From the NCBI RefSeq assembly GCF_047511655.1, contig NC_133387.1, positions 47,484,353-47,548,352 of the forward strand: DNA of 64,000 nt, in the 5' to 3' direction. The notes beneath the pieces were generated by a model, which was not told where the DNA came from, ran no database searches, and was given only the letters and a program-made list of their open reading frames with translations. A program made the position numbers and the translations under genes. The stretch comes from Castor canadensis (Eukaryota > Chordata > Mammalia > Rodentia > Castoridae). Below, one piece after another: positions 12,713 to 22,925 of the stretch (position 1 is its first letter; each line of letters starts with the position of its first letter).

Positions 12713-12720
12713 TGTAAACA
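12713..12720 (+). promoter_or_regulatory. Forkhead (FOXO-type) site TGTAAACA-like
   Basis: TTGTAAACAAGG spans this site and contains the GTAAACA core of a FOXO/DAF-16 binding element. It lies about 0.35 kb upstream of the inferred transcription start. FOXO1 activation of the PDK4 promoter in fasting is established knowledge; use of this exact site in this species is inference. Confidence 0.5.
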
Positions 12721-12870
12721 AGGACGAGTCCCGGCCGGCCCCCGGCCCACGCGACCTGGGACCAGGCCCCAAGAGACGGATCTGGAGTCAACGTTGGCCC
12801 TGAGGTCCGCTGCAGCTTCCTCTCCGCTGGCCTCTTTCCCACCCTTTGCCCCTCCTGGGCCCGAGCGCCA

Positions 12871-12920
12871 GTGCCAGGCCACTCCGCGGTCACCGTGCCA
12901 GGCCACTCTGGTGACCGCGG
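12871..12920. repeat. Promoter tandem and inverted repeat
   Basis: GTGCCAGGCCACTC occurs twice (12871-12884 and 12895-12908). Overlapping this, CCGCGGTCACC at 12884-12894 and GGTGACCGCGG at 12910-12920 form a perfect 11-bp inverted repeat with a 15-bp spacer. It sits about 150-200 bp upstream of the inferred PDK4 start. Confidence 0.9.
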
Positions 12921-13040
12921 CCGGGGGCGGAGTCCAAAGTTATTTCTGCGAGCTGATTGGCGTGGCCCCAAGTTCAGGACATGTCTCCAAGACCGAGGGC
13001 CTCCTCCCGGGAGGGGTTGGGGTGAGAGTGTAGGGAGACA

Positions 13041-13049
13041 AATAAAAGG
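13041..13049 (+). promoter_or_regulatory. TATA-like box of PDK4
   Basis: AATAAAAGG lies about 200 bp upstream of the start codon inside the CpG island. Placing transcription 25-32 bp further on gives an inferred start near 13070-13076 and a 5' UTR of about 170 nt. Confidence 0.55.
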
Positions 13050-13071
13050 CAGCGGGCGGTCCCGAGCCGCA

Positions 13072-13374
13072 AGTCTCCAGCCTCTGCACCTCGGCCTCAC
13101 TGCCACTCCCGCGATCGCACCCCGAGCCCGGAGCCCCGAGCCCGCCCGTGCACCTGCCGGCCCCGACTCGGTCCCAAATTCTGCTGCCAGCAGCCTTCAC
13201 CTCCCGAGCCAGCCCAGCCCCTGCCAATCCCGGTGGGCGTCAGGATGAAGGCGGCCCGCTTGGTGATGCGCGGCGCCAGCTCTCTGAGCAGTGCCAACCT
13301 GGTTCCCCGAGAGGTCGAGCTGTTCTCGCGCTACAGCCCGTCCCCCCTGTCCATGAAGCAGCTGCTAGACTTTG
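13072..13374 (+). other. PDK4: PDK4 exon 1 (5' UTR plus codons 1-44)
   Basis: The start of the exon is inferred from the TATA-like box. Coding begins at 13245 ([10 protein letters not shown]). This N-terminus is the mitochondrial targeting region, rich in Arg, Ser and Ala. Coding ends at 13374 in phase 1 before donor GTGAGC. The 840-bp intron 1 begins inside the CpG island and then becomes unremarkable. Confidence 0.85.
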
Positions 13375-16300
13375 GTGAGCGGGGACGGGAGTCCAGGCCG
13401 GGGCGCGAGGGCTGCGGGCTGGCATAACTTTGGGCCAGCGGGACAGGAAGGGCCTCCACGCCTGTCCACCTTGCCTTTTGCTGCATGTGGCTACTTTTTT
13501 GACAGTTTGAGTCGAGGTCACCTGCAACCCTGCTGATGTTGAATGGCTTAACGGTTTGAGTTCATCTTTCCTCTTCTGTCTGCCTAGAGCTTTGAGTCAG
13601 TTTTTGCTTTGTCTCCACTTCACAATGAATTGGGAACTTTATCCCCTCGTTCACAACATAGTACTTCTTGGGAAGGATTCATAATCGTGTAAAGAAGCCT
13701 CCACTTAATAGGTTTTATTCCCTTCAGCACCCTCTGCCTCTCCATTGGTTTGCCATGTATTTACACTACTGCGGAAAATAGGTACACACTGGCTATGGAA
13801 GCTTTCTAGAGAACGTTCCAAAGGCTTCTGTGTGATGATGTTGGCCAGTGGTCTGGATATGCAGCCTCCCTCCGCGTCCTCCTCCTCCAGCTCCATTTCA
13901 TGCCTGCCTGGACAGCGGTGTTGCCTAACTCTGCCCTCTTTTGGTGATAGAAAGAACTGTGAGATGCTCTGACCTCTTGAGAGTGAGTGCTCCTCAAAAA
14001 AAGAAACTAATAACTTTCCTTTTTGGTCACCTTTTTTAGAAGGAGGAAGCAAAACAGACAAACAAACAAAAGATACCTGCCCCTGAATTCTCGACTATCA
14101 GCAACCCGAATGAGAATGAGATACAATTTTATAATACATATTTGATAGTGATTTTTAAATATATCATTTAGATACACTTTTTCCCAAAAACTAAGTGAAT
14201 TTCATTTATTATAGGTTCAGAAAATGCATGTGAAAGAACTTCTTTTGCATTTTTGCGACAAGAATTGCCTGTGAGGCTAGCCAATATCCTGAAGGAAATT
14301 GATATCCTTCCTGATCGATTAGTAAATACTTCTTCAGTGCAGTTGGTGAAAAGCTGGTAAGTACTGTACTGTTTTGAAGTCTCTTGTTCTTAAGTTACCT
14401 GAGTATGGCTTTCTATACCATAGTAACATCATAATTGGAAAACAGATGATCTGAACAGAAAATGTTTTTGAAAGTTGAAAAGAATTTTTACATTAATTTA
14501 GGGTAACTTATCATTAAGGCAGTTATAAAACAACAAATAGACATTTTTATCCTGAAAAAGAAGATTCTTTTACAGTATAATTTTGACTTCTAGAAGAAAT
14601 TTGAAAAATAATATATGCAATTTAAAAGTACTTTACATAATAAAAGCTGGAGTTTGGTATTGCAAAAGAAATCCTATGCTTAGAAATAGATTCAGATGGC
14701 TGCTATTTAGGGAGGGCCAAATCTTTGTTACTTATCAGTGACTGACAGAATGATCTCTTGCTTCAAATTCTTCCTCTGTCACTCACTGTGGAATCCTTGG
14801 CAAGTGTATTCAACCCTTTCTGTTTCAATTCTTCCATCTGTTATTGAGGAGAATAAAGTATATGCTTCACAGGGGTGTCTGAGGTAATCCATAAAAATAA
14901 TTACAACAGCACATAGCCAACACTCAGTAAATGTCAGTTATAATCTCATTTAAAAATAAGGATCCTGGTGTTTAGAGAAAGGAGGTAACCCCAAAAGGCA
15001 GGTTTTAGGAGAACAGGGTTCAGATATGCACTGTGGCAGGCAGTAACAGAGCTCACTGGAATCCATTGACTGCACAGCATTGTGTTTACTGACTCAACAA
15101 CTATGTGCCTCCCCTACCCGTAAGACAACTCAATTCCCATCTGAAACATAATATCTGTAGTATTTACTTCTGCATTCAAGATCTCTACTCATACAGAGGA
15201 ATAGAATAGGAAAGAGTAAGTAAAGAGCTCTTTACTTGGGAAAAATACTTTTTCCCAATTGTTTTTGCTATAAGAAATTTAAAACATTTTGCCAAACATA
15301 ATAGTCAGGAAACTGATTAATGACTTAGAACAGTTAAAGAAGCATTTTAAGTTATAAAGTTGAGGGTTAAAAGTTGTAGCTTTTAAACTTTTTTAACATA
15401 CTTTTCAAATGTCCTGAAGGAGTTACCATTTTAATTTTAAATACAATGTTGAATTTCCTTTTTCAAATTATTTCAAAAAGGCACTTCATTGTCAACCATT
15501 TGCATCTGACTATTCATTTCAAAATGACACTTTACAGGTATATCCAGAGTCTGATGGATTTGGTGGAATTCCATGAGAAAAGCCCAGATGACCAGAAAGC
15601 TTTATCAGAGTAAGCTCTATGCATGAGAATATATTTTTTTTAAACTTTGATTATTTTCACACATAGTCCCAAGAATTTTTTAAACCTAAGTTAAAAGAGC
15701 TCCAACCCTGAATAATTAATTACCACCCCCTTACAGGTGACAAATTTTGGCTTGTTTAGTTTTTACAAGTGAAGAAATATAGCACTGAAAATTGATGTAT
15801 GGACAAGTATAAAGGCTTTGATGTTCTTTTCAGTGAATTCGTTTTTACTATAAATTTAACCCAACAATTAGATTTGCAGGAGAATTTACTATTATAGAAC
15901 TTTATGGATTTTAGTGTCATTGGAGGTGATACACTTTCTGAGTAACTAGAGTTCCTAACTGCCCAAATAAGAATCTTTTCTAAATCTGGTAATTTCAAGG
16001 ATTTTTTTTCACAATGGCATTCTAGAATCATTTTCGTTTCATTATTTTTGAAACAGAAAGCTAATGAGCACCTATAATAAATGCATCATCACAGAGTGAA
16101 TGTAACCTAGAAACAAGATGAATCTGCTTGTGAAAGTATCCCCTCTGCTGTAGTAGAAGAATGAGTAGTGAGAGCCCTAATAAAACTATCATGATTTGAT
16201 GTGTTTCGATGGGTACCACAAAAGAGCTTCAGCCTTCTTTGAATCAATCTAAGGCAGAGAAGTGGATGAAACTTACATAACCTTCACTAACTCTAAATGT

Positions 16301-19300
16301 TATGACTTAGCTTTGTAGATACACTCATCAAAGTTCGAAACAGACACCATAACGTCATCCCTACAATGGCACAAGGTATCATAGAGTATAAAGATGGCTG
16401 TACGGTTGACCCAAACACCAATCAAAACCTTCAGTATTTTTTGGATCGCTTTTACATGAACCGTATTTCTACCCGGATGCTGATGAACCAGCACAGTAAG
16501 TGAGCGCTACATGATCATGACATACAGACGCGGGTGCAGAATACACTCCTCAGAGGGTCACACTCATTCTTAGTGTCCTGATTTTTATAACAACATGCTT
16601 TTTTGTTTTTATTTTTCAACAGTTCTTATATTCAGTGATTCAAAGAGAGGAAACCCAAGCCACATTGGAAGCATTGATCCAAATTGTGACGTGGCAGCAG
16701 TGGTCCAAGGTAATTTCTAGATTTCTGCATTTCCCTTATTGAAAATGTGTGCTACAAGATTGACATATCTATAATTGAGGTGACTCTGTGAATGAATTTA
16801 TGTTCACATTGTTTATATTTTATAAGTATTGCCATCAAAATCCTTTGCTTTTGAGAGTCAATAATGTAAACATTGATTTATATTATGATAAAAAATTTAA
16901 ACATAACTGGCTCATGTACCATATTCTTATGTAGTGTGTTTGATCTCTAAAATGCACATGTTCCTCTTGCTATAATTACAACTTGAATAAAATAATTGAA
17001 TACAATATTTAAATGACACTTATATACATGAAACCATACTCTAGTGAATATTTTAGATTAATGGTAATATACACTTTGAGATCACTTGAGAACTGTACTT
17101 GGTATAAATTCCTTTCATTGTTATGAAAAAATTTCTCTTCCAGATGCCTTTGAGTGTTCAAAGATGCTCTGTGATCAGTATTACTTAACATCTCCAGAAC
17201 TAAAGCTCACACAAGTAAATGGTAAGCTATAAATATAATATATTTTAATCTATTGAAAACTCAGTATTCTCCCAATATAATTACTTTTTGTAAATACAGA
17301 AATGTGTTCTTTTTTTTCTCTTCTGAAGTTGTCTAAAATTTGTACAAAATTTTTTGAAGTCAAGGTTCTTATTAACTATCTCAACTGGAAAGGCCCAATT
17401 GTGTATACTCAATTGCTACTGATGATTCATAAAGAATTGTTTGAACAAATCACTTGGATCTAAAATATTACCTAGGTTTCAGTATCTTATGATGGATGCC
17501 GAATGAAAGATTGATTACTATGGAATACGAAAGACATGGAGATGAGGAGTAAGGAGAACCAACTAGTGGAGCTATCCTAAAGAGGTTGTTCAGAAGACCT
17601 GGAAACTCAAATACTTCAAATTATGCTTTAAGAAATAAATGAATCACAGAAAGACACATACTGCATGGTTCCACTCATATGAAATATCCAGATATCCAAG
17701 ATAGTCATACTCACAAAAGCAGAGAGTAGAAAAGTGGTTTCCAGGGGCCAGGAGTGAGGATGGGGAGTATAAAGCTTCAGTTATGCAACATAATTAAATT
17801 CTAGAGCTCTGCTGTACAGCATCCTACCTATAGTTAACAAACCATGCACTTAAAATCTGTCCACAGTAGGTCTTATGTTAAATGTTCCTATCACAATAAG
17901 AAAATTGTACTATAATTATTTACCACTGTTTGGAAGAAGAACATACGTTAAAAAACTTTAGTGTATCTGACAAGACAAGGTCTTCTCACACTGATTACAC
18001 AATGAGTGCAAGGTACTATTTTTATCTTATCTTCCTCTGTTCTGGAAGATAGTTGCTTCTCAAAGCAACACAGTATACTTAAATTAGAATTGCCTTCTCT
18101 TTTCCATTCCAAGTAAACATCTTTTCTAAGCAATATTTATACAGAAACTATTTTTTCTAGTGGCAAGACTTAAAATCAAGTTCTTCAAATTATGAATAGC
18201 CTTGTTCATAGATTGGGGATATGCAAGTATAAGTGAATACTAAACTAAAAATAGGAATAAAAAGAAAGATTGAAAAATATCTCTAAACATAAGCAAGGTT
18301 GCATAATGCCTTTAGATAGACTGCTTTAACTGTCTGATAAAATAAAGACGAGATTGTGCCAGACCTTGTGTGTTCTGATTCAAACTTTGCCAGGACCTTG
18401 GACATCAAAGAATAACACTTTTATTTTCCTTTCCACACAGAATAAGAGGTTTTTGTTTCTCTATTTTCTTTAGCCTGTTGGTGAAGTTTAAACATGTTTA
18501 GTATATAAGATTTAATGTTTGAATGATAGAAAAATCAGGAAAAATCAAATGTGTTATTTGGCCATGCATTAAAAATCTGAAAATTATAGCTAACATTAAT
18601 TTCAATGTTATACAATAACCACGGGTATTTCTTTCTCCTATCTCAAAATACACATGCTTTTAAATCTGAAATTCTCAAACGTGTTGAAAATACAAATCTA
18701 ATTTATAGGTTACACTTAATTTATAGGTTCATGCTTCATTCAACTTTATACATTTATAGAGAATTGCAAAAAATAATCCTAGAGCACTAAGCAGCAATAG
18801 CACTTTAAAAATAAGTCAGTTCTCTTTATAGTTTAAGTAGGAAAATTCTAGGTCAAAATTTTTCAATAGGGAAAGTGAGGATTATTCCAACCCTGTTTAA
18901 ATCTAAAATATTGATCAAAAAGATATGGAAACAAAATATTTGTTTCCCAATTCTAAATGGATTTAATTTTTCTAGGAAAATTTCCAGGCCAACCAATTCA
19001 CATCGTGTATGTTCCTTCTCACCTTCATCATATGCTGTTTGAACTATTCAAGGTATGATAACTCTATAATAATTTTGAATATGTCTTTAAAAATTCATTC
19101 ACTGGTTATATTTTTATTTCCTTTATCATTCCCTACTAAAAAAGGGGCCTCAATATCTTATCCAAAAACATTTCTGTGATCCTAACAAAAAGAAGCTACA
19201 AAGCTAATGTCTGAAAAGTGCATGCAGCTCACTCTAGCATCTACATGTGTCTGAGGATGCACGGTACAATTCATGATGTCTTGTGCTTTAGAGTCAAGAG

Positions 19301-22300
19301 GGTTCTCCCTTTATTTTTCCAAGTGTCCAGCAAAGCACTAGTCATGTATTTATTCATTAAGAGAGGTCATGGGGTGAATGTTTCAAAGAATGAGGCCTTG
19401 TAACCTCCACACCCACATGCTGGTCCAGCTCCAAACTCAGAGGTTCAAGTTCAGAGTCTCGTAGGTGGTACAGCCATATTCTGACTCTAGAATATGCTCA
19501 GAGCACAGTCAAGTTTCTTCAGTGATTTACTTTAAAGTGCACACAAGTTGCCCAGGGACTTTGTTAAAATGTAAAACCTGATACACTAGGTCTGGAGTTG
19601 GGCCTGAGATTGTGAATTTCCAATGAGCTAACTGGTCAGTGGTCCACAGTCCACATTTTGCTTAACAAGCCTGAAGGGCAGAGCTTCTCGGCCCTCAGTG
19701 CACACTAGAATCATCTGCAGGGTCTAACTTATAGATGTTTGGGCTCCACCTTACAGATTTGCATTGGATAGCTCTGAGAATTTGCATTTCTAACAAACTA
19801 ACTGAGATGCTTCTAGTCTAGGGTAACCAGATACAAAGGATCAATCAATCTTTTCATGCATCTTAATATCATACTAAAACTCTGAACATAAACCAGAAAA
19901 AAACTAGGAAACACCTGAAGCTTTGTGATGCTTCCCAAGAGTACCTTGGAGTGGTGAGGAAAAAGCCTAAAAAAGTAAAATCTGCCTCTGATTCTGATAT
20001 AACTCCAGAATTTACTGTTTCCTAACTTATACTAATATTACTGCAATAATGTGTTGATTGAACTATAAACATTTGGTCTATTTTAATTTCACTTCAGCTA
20101 ATGACTAGAACTTAGTATTATATAGAAGGTGGCTAGAGAGGAAAATAGGTTAAATAACCCAATGCTTTATCAGCAGAACATCTGGCCAGTAAACTGAAAA
20201 CTTAGTTTGTTCTGTGTTAAGAAACAAAGGATACTTTTTCATTGACTTTGGTTTATTTTTAAATTGAATGATCCAACACAAAGTTACTTTGCCATTACCA
20301 GTAAAAGTTAAGAAGATAATCAAATGAAAATTGAAATTTAATTTAGAATTATTGACCATCCTTTTAAATAGTAACAACCTTTTCCAGCAAATTTTATAAA
20401 AGCCAATAAATTGGTTCAGTGATTCACTGTTCATTTGTTATGTCATAGTCTTCAGTGCTTGGATATAAAAGGTAATAGAAAGAGAGAAAAGGGAGAGCTA
20501 GGAAATGGACTATAAAAGCCAATTTCTATATTTAAATTAAGATTACAAATAAGCACTTGACAGCTAGCAGAACTGTTTTTCCATTAGACATTACTTCCAG
20601 GAGCTATATTACATTGTAAATGAATATTTTTCATTACATATCTTGTACGACACATTCATAAATGGCTATTTACAGAGCTGTTTTACCACTCACTTAAAAA
20701 ATAGAAACTGAATTACCCTCTGTGCTGCTTTTATTTTAAACATAAAAAAAAACAGTTATTTATTGTCCTTTATGCTTGGTTTTTGTTTTTGTTTTGTTTT
20801 GTTTTCAGAATGCAATGAGGGCGACAGTTGAACACCAAGAAAATTGTCCTTCCCTCACACCAGTTGAGGTGATTGTCGTCTTGGGAAATGAAGACCTTAC
20901 AATTAAGGTAACCATTCTCTATTTTTCTTTTAGTTCTCTGTTGAGAGAACTAAAAAGGGTCAATAATAATAAGGTGCTCTGCTTAGGGCAGTTGATCAAG
21001 GTCATGTAGACCAGGTGACTTTTAAATGAAGGAGAGACATTTTTGTAGAGACAAAGGCAGATTGTTTTTAATGTGTACCTCTGATGACTGTCTGTCGGCT
21101 TGTTTCAGATTTCTGACCGAGGAGGTGGTGTTCCCCTCAGGATTACCGACCGCCTCTTTAGTTACACATATTCCACTGCACCAACACCTGTCATGGATAA
21201 CTCCCGGAATGCACCTTTGGTAAGACCAATAATATGGCTACGTACATCCCAGCCACCTAGCTCTAAATGTAGAGAAAAGATTATAAGGAAGTATTTAGGC
21301 ACCTTCATCTGTTTAGTTAAATTGGGCATGAGGGATATTCAGGGAAAAAAAATCATAAAGCAAACTAAATAACTAAAGAAACAGTTCTGCTGCGGTCTCT
21401 GATTACAAGCAGAAGATATCTGTTTGGATGCTAGGGCATCAGTGTCAGTGAGGAGCACAACTCTTTCTTACATTTCATATTGCAGTGATCACATCTTGTT
21501 CTTCTCTAACAACTGATCTTCCTCCTCCAGGCTGGTTTCGGTTATGGCTTGCCAATTTCTCGTCTCTATGCCAAGTACTTTCAAGGAGATCTGAATCTCT
21601 ACTCTTTGTCAGGATATGGAACGGATGCTATCATCTACTTAAAGGTATCCATTGACTGCAATAAAAATCCTGCTTTTTAAATGATGGTTTCTTCTTTTAC
21701 GGCATGAATTCTATGGTCTAGATCAGTTCCTCAGACTAAGTTAATAATGACCACAAGTCATTTTATTTTCTGTTTGGGTGTGTGCACACACATTATGTAA
21801 TATGGCAGATTTTCAAAGAGAAAACTGGGCCATGCTATCTGCCTCAAGTGAAGCAATATTGTTTTCCAAGAAGCAGATTATCAAAGTTTTAGAATGGGGA
21901 CATGTTTGTGTGGATTTTTAAGGCAACTCCTCTTGGCATCTGTGAGACTAGTTGGACTTTTGTTTTATTTAACCTTGTGGGTAATATATGCTAATAATGT
22001 TCTAAGTCCAAAAAAAACCAGAAATCAAGACATTCAAGGCCTTAAGCTGATCTTATTAGAAACCCAGGAAAAGGAACTCTGATTGCTCACAAGCTGTCAG
22101 TGGGATGCGAGGCACTTCCTGTTTGAACTTTAAAACTTGGTGCATATTTTTCTATTTCTAGTAAAGCCTTGATTTATTTGTTAAGATTGCTGTCCTGATT
22201 GTGTTAATTATTTGCCAACTATTTCAGCTGAAAATATATTTACTGATAGTAGCAACTAAAACATTAAGCTTCTGGGCTTTTGTTTTGTGCATTGGAATTA

Positions 22301-22925
22301 AATGTCAAATGGCCTTTGTCTGAAATAGTTAATGTATTCATTTCTGAAGTGAGCAAAAGTCTTCAAAGTATTGAGAAAGAGCCTTCTAAGTAGATTAGTA
22401 GTATCAGAGTAGGACTCTAACTTTCTCACAGATACAGAGGTTTTTCCCCTGGAAAGAATTGCTTTGCTATTCAACTCCATGACATAGGTAATAGCCAAAC
22501 AAAGGTTTTGTGTAAATACTGAACACAACTTCTATTCCCTAATTTATAATTGCAAATGTACTATTTCGTCTTCTAATAGATGGAGATAAAATTTATGTTT
22601 TAGTTTGTTTTATAAAGTGCATAGCTCACTGTGGGCATTGGTGTACTCTTATTACCAAGTCAGTTAAATGAGTGTATTTAATATTCAAAATATTTACCTC
22701 TATATGTGTTTTGAATAATCAAGTGTAACCATGCATAATTTCTTTGGTCTGATGTTTTGTCTCTTCTTTTTATAGGCTTTATCTTCTGAGTCTGTAGAAA
22801 AACTCCCTGTCTTCAACAAGTCAGCCTTCAAACATTATCAAATGAGTTCTGAGGCTGATGACTGGTGTATCCCAAGCAGGGAACCAAAGAACCTGGCGGC
22901 AGCAAAGAAAAAAGTGGCCTTGTGA
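13245..22925 (+). CDS. PDK4: Pyruvate dehydrogenase kinase isozyme 4, 11 coding exons
   Basis: Coding segments are 13245-13374, 14215-14356, 15538-15609, 16311-16495, 16623-16709, 17144-17221, 18976-19052, 20809-20907, 21109-21219, 21531-21644 and 22776-22925. They join in frame to 414 residues, against 411 in human. The protein is a mitochondrial-matrix Ser/Thr kinase of the BCKDK/PDK (GHKL-fold) family. It phosphorylates the E1-alpha subunit of pyruvate dehydrogenase and shuts off pyruvate oxidation in fasting and diabetes. Visible motifs: N-terminal [18 protein letters not shown] (19-36); the helical-bundle segment [15 protein letters not shown] (123-137); N-box [13 protein letters not shown] (254-266) with the catalytic Glu and Mg-binding Asn; DRGGG (293-297); GFGYGLPIS (329-337); and the C-terminal DW pair (Asp394-Trp395) used for lipoyl-domain/dimer cross-tail contacts. 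The ATG has A at -3. All introns are GT-AG. The only oddity is a Lys-rich C-terminus. Confidence 0.98.
14215..14356 (+). CDS. PDK4: PDK4 coding exon 2
   Basis: 142 nt, phase 1 to phase 2, acceptor TATTATAG and donor GTAAGT. It encodes residues 44-91, part of the N-terminal four-helix regulatory domain ([20 protein letters not shown]). The following 1181-bp intron contains a MIR element. Confidence 0.97.
14750..14950 (+). repeat. MIR SINE in PDK4 intron 2
   Basis: The order CTCTGTCACTCACTGTGGAA, CTTGGCAAGTGTATTCAACC, TTCTTCCATCTGTTATTGAG and CAACACTCAGTAAATGTCAG follows the conserved core and tail of a mammalian MIR in + orientation. It is heavily diverged, as expected for its age. Confidence 0.75.
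15538..15609 (+). CDS. PDK4: PDK4 coding exon 3
   Basis: 72 nt, phase 2 to phase 2, acceptor TTTACAG and donor GTAAGC. It encodes [20 protein letters not shown] and neighbours (residues 91-115). The 701-bp intron after it holds nothing I recognise. Confidence 0.97.
16311..16495 (+). CDS. PDK4: PDK4 coding exon 4
   Basis: 185 nt, phase 2 to phase 1, acceptor GACTTAG and donor GTAAGT. It encodes residues 115-177 with [20 protein letters not shown] and [19 protein letters not shown], the helical bundle next to the catalytic domain. Intron 4 is only 127 bp. Confidence 0.97.
16623..16709 (+). CDS. PDK4: PDK4 coding exon 5
   Basis: 87 nt, phase 1 to phase 1, acceptor TTCAACAG and donor GTAATT. 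It encodes [20 protein letters not shown] and the following residues, up to residue 206. Intron 5 is 434 bp with no recognised element. Confidence 0.97.
17144..17221 (+). CDS. PDK4: PDK4 coding exon 6
   Basis: 78 nt, phase 1 to phase 1, acceptor CTCTTCCAG and donor GTAAGC. It encodes [20 protein letters not shown] and on to residue 232. Intron 6 (1754 bp) carries an old L1 tail. Confidence 0.97.
17630..17935 (+). mobile_element. Old L1 3' fragment in PDK4 intron 6
   Basis: ACTGCATGGTTCCACTCATA, GTGGTTTCCAGGGGCCAGGA and a late GCACTTAAAATCTGT block follow the end of ORF2 and 3' UTR of an ancient mammalian L1 in + orientation. It is far diverged and has no coding capacity. Confidence 0.65.
18976..19052 (+). 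CDS. PDK4: PDK4 coding exon 7
   Basis: 77 nt, phase 1 to phase 0, acceptor TTCTAG and donor GTATGA. It encodes [20 protein letters not shown] followed by FELFK, so the N-box is split between this exon and the next. Intron 7 is 1756 bp. Confidence 0.97.
19535..19835. repeat. Two adjacent MER5-like hAT (Charlie) MITE remnants in intron 7
   Basis: The first spans about 19535-19680 (AGTTGCCCAGGGACTTTGTT ... TTTTGCTTAACAAGCCTGAA). The second spans about 19683-19835 (CACTAGAATCATCTGCAGGG ... GAATTTGCATTTCTAACAAA). Both match the MER5A/B layout of a near-palindromic element built around an AGAATC-type segment and a TGCATTTNTAACAA segment. Both are non-autonomous and very old. Confidence 0.6.
20809..20907 (+). 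CDS. PDK4: PDK4 coding exon 8
   Basis: 99 nt, phase 0 to phase 0, acceptor TTTTCAG and donor GTAACC. It encodes [13 protein letters not shown] and [15 protein letters not shown], completing the N-box and leading to the ATP-lid strands (residues 258-290). Confidence 0.98.
21109..21219 (+). CDS. PDK4: PDK4 coding exon 9
   Basis: 111 nt, phase 0 to phase 0, acceptor GTTTCAG and donor GTAAGA. It encodes [11 protein letters not shown] (G1-box, nucleotide binding) and [20 protein letters not shown] (residues 291-327). Intron 9 is 311 bp. Confidence 0.98.
21531..21644 (+). CDS. PDK4: PDK4 coding exon 10
   Basis: 114 nt, phase 0 to phase 0, acceptor CTCCTCCAG and donor GTATCC. It encodes [20 protein letters not shown] and [16 protein letters not shown], the glycine-rich ATP lid (G2-box), residues 328-365. 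Intron 10 is 1131 bp with nothing recognised. Confidence 0.98.

Larger units (their letters stand above)
12520..13440 (+). promoter_or_regulatory. PDK4: CpG-island promoter of PDK4
   Basis: This GC- and CpG-rich block contrasts sharply with the AT-rich flanks and covers the proximal promoter, 5' UTR and first coding exon. It contains CCAAT boxes on either strand (CCAAT at 12563-12567 and 12635-12639; ATTGG at 12600-12604 and 12956-12960), a GGGGCGG box at 12924-12930, a forkhead-type site at 12714 and a TATA-like element at 13041. PDK4 transcription is known to be induced by PPARs, FOXO1, ERRs and glucocorticoids and repressed by insulin. Only the FOXO-like motif is plainly visible here. Confidence 0.85.

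Noticed and set aside
12579-13527. Long frames on both strands over the PDK4 CpG island (up to 175 codons)
   Set aside because: GC-rich DNA has few stops. These overlap the promoter and exon 1 and have no independent support.
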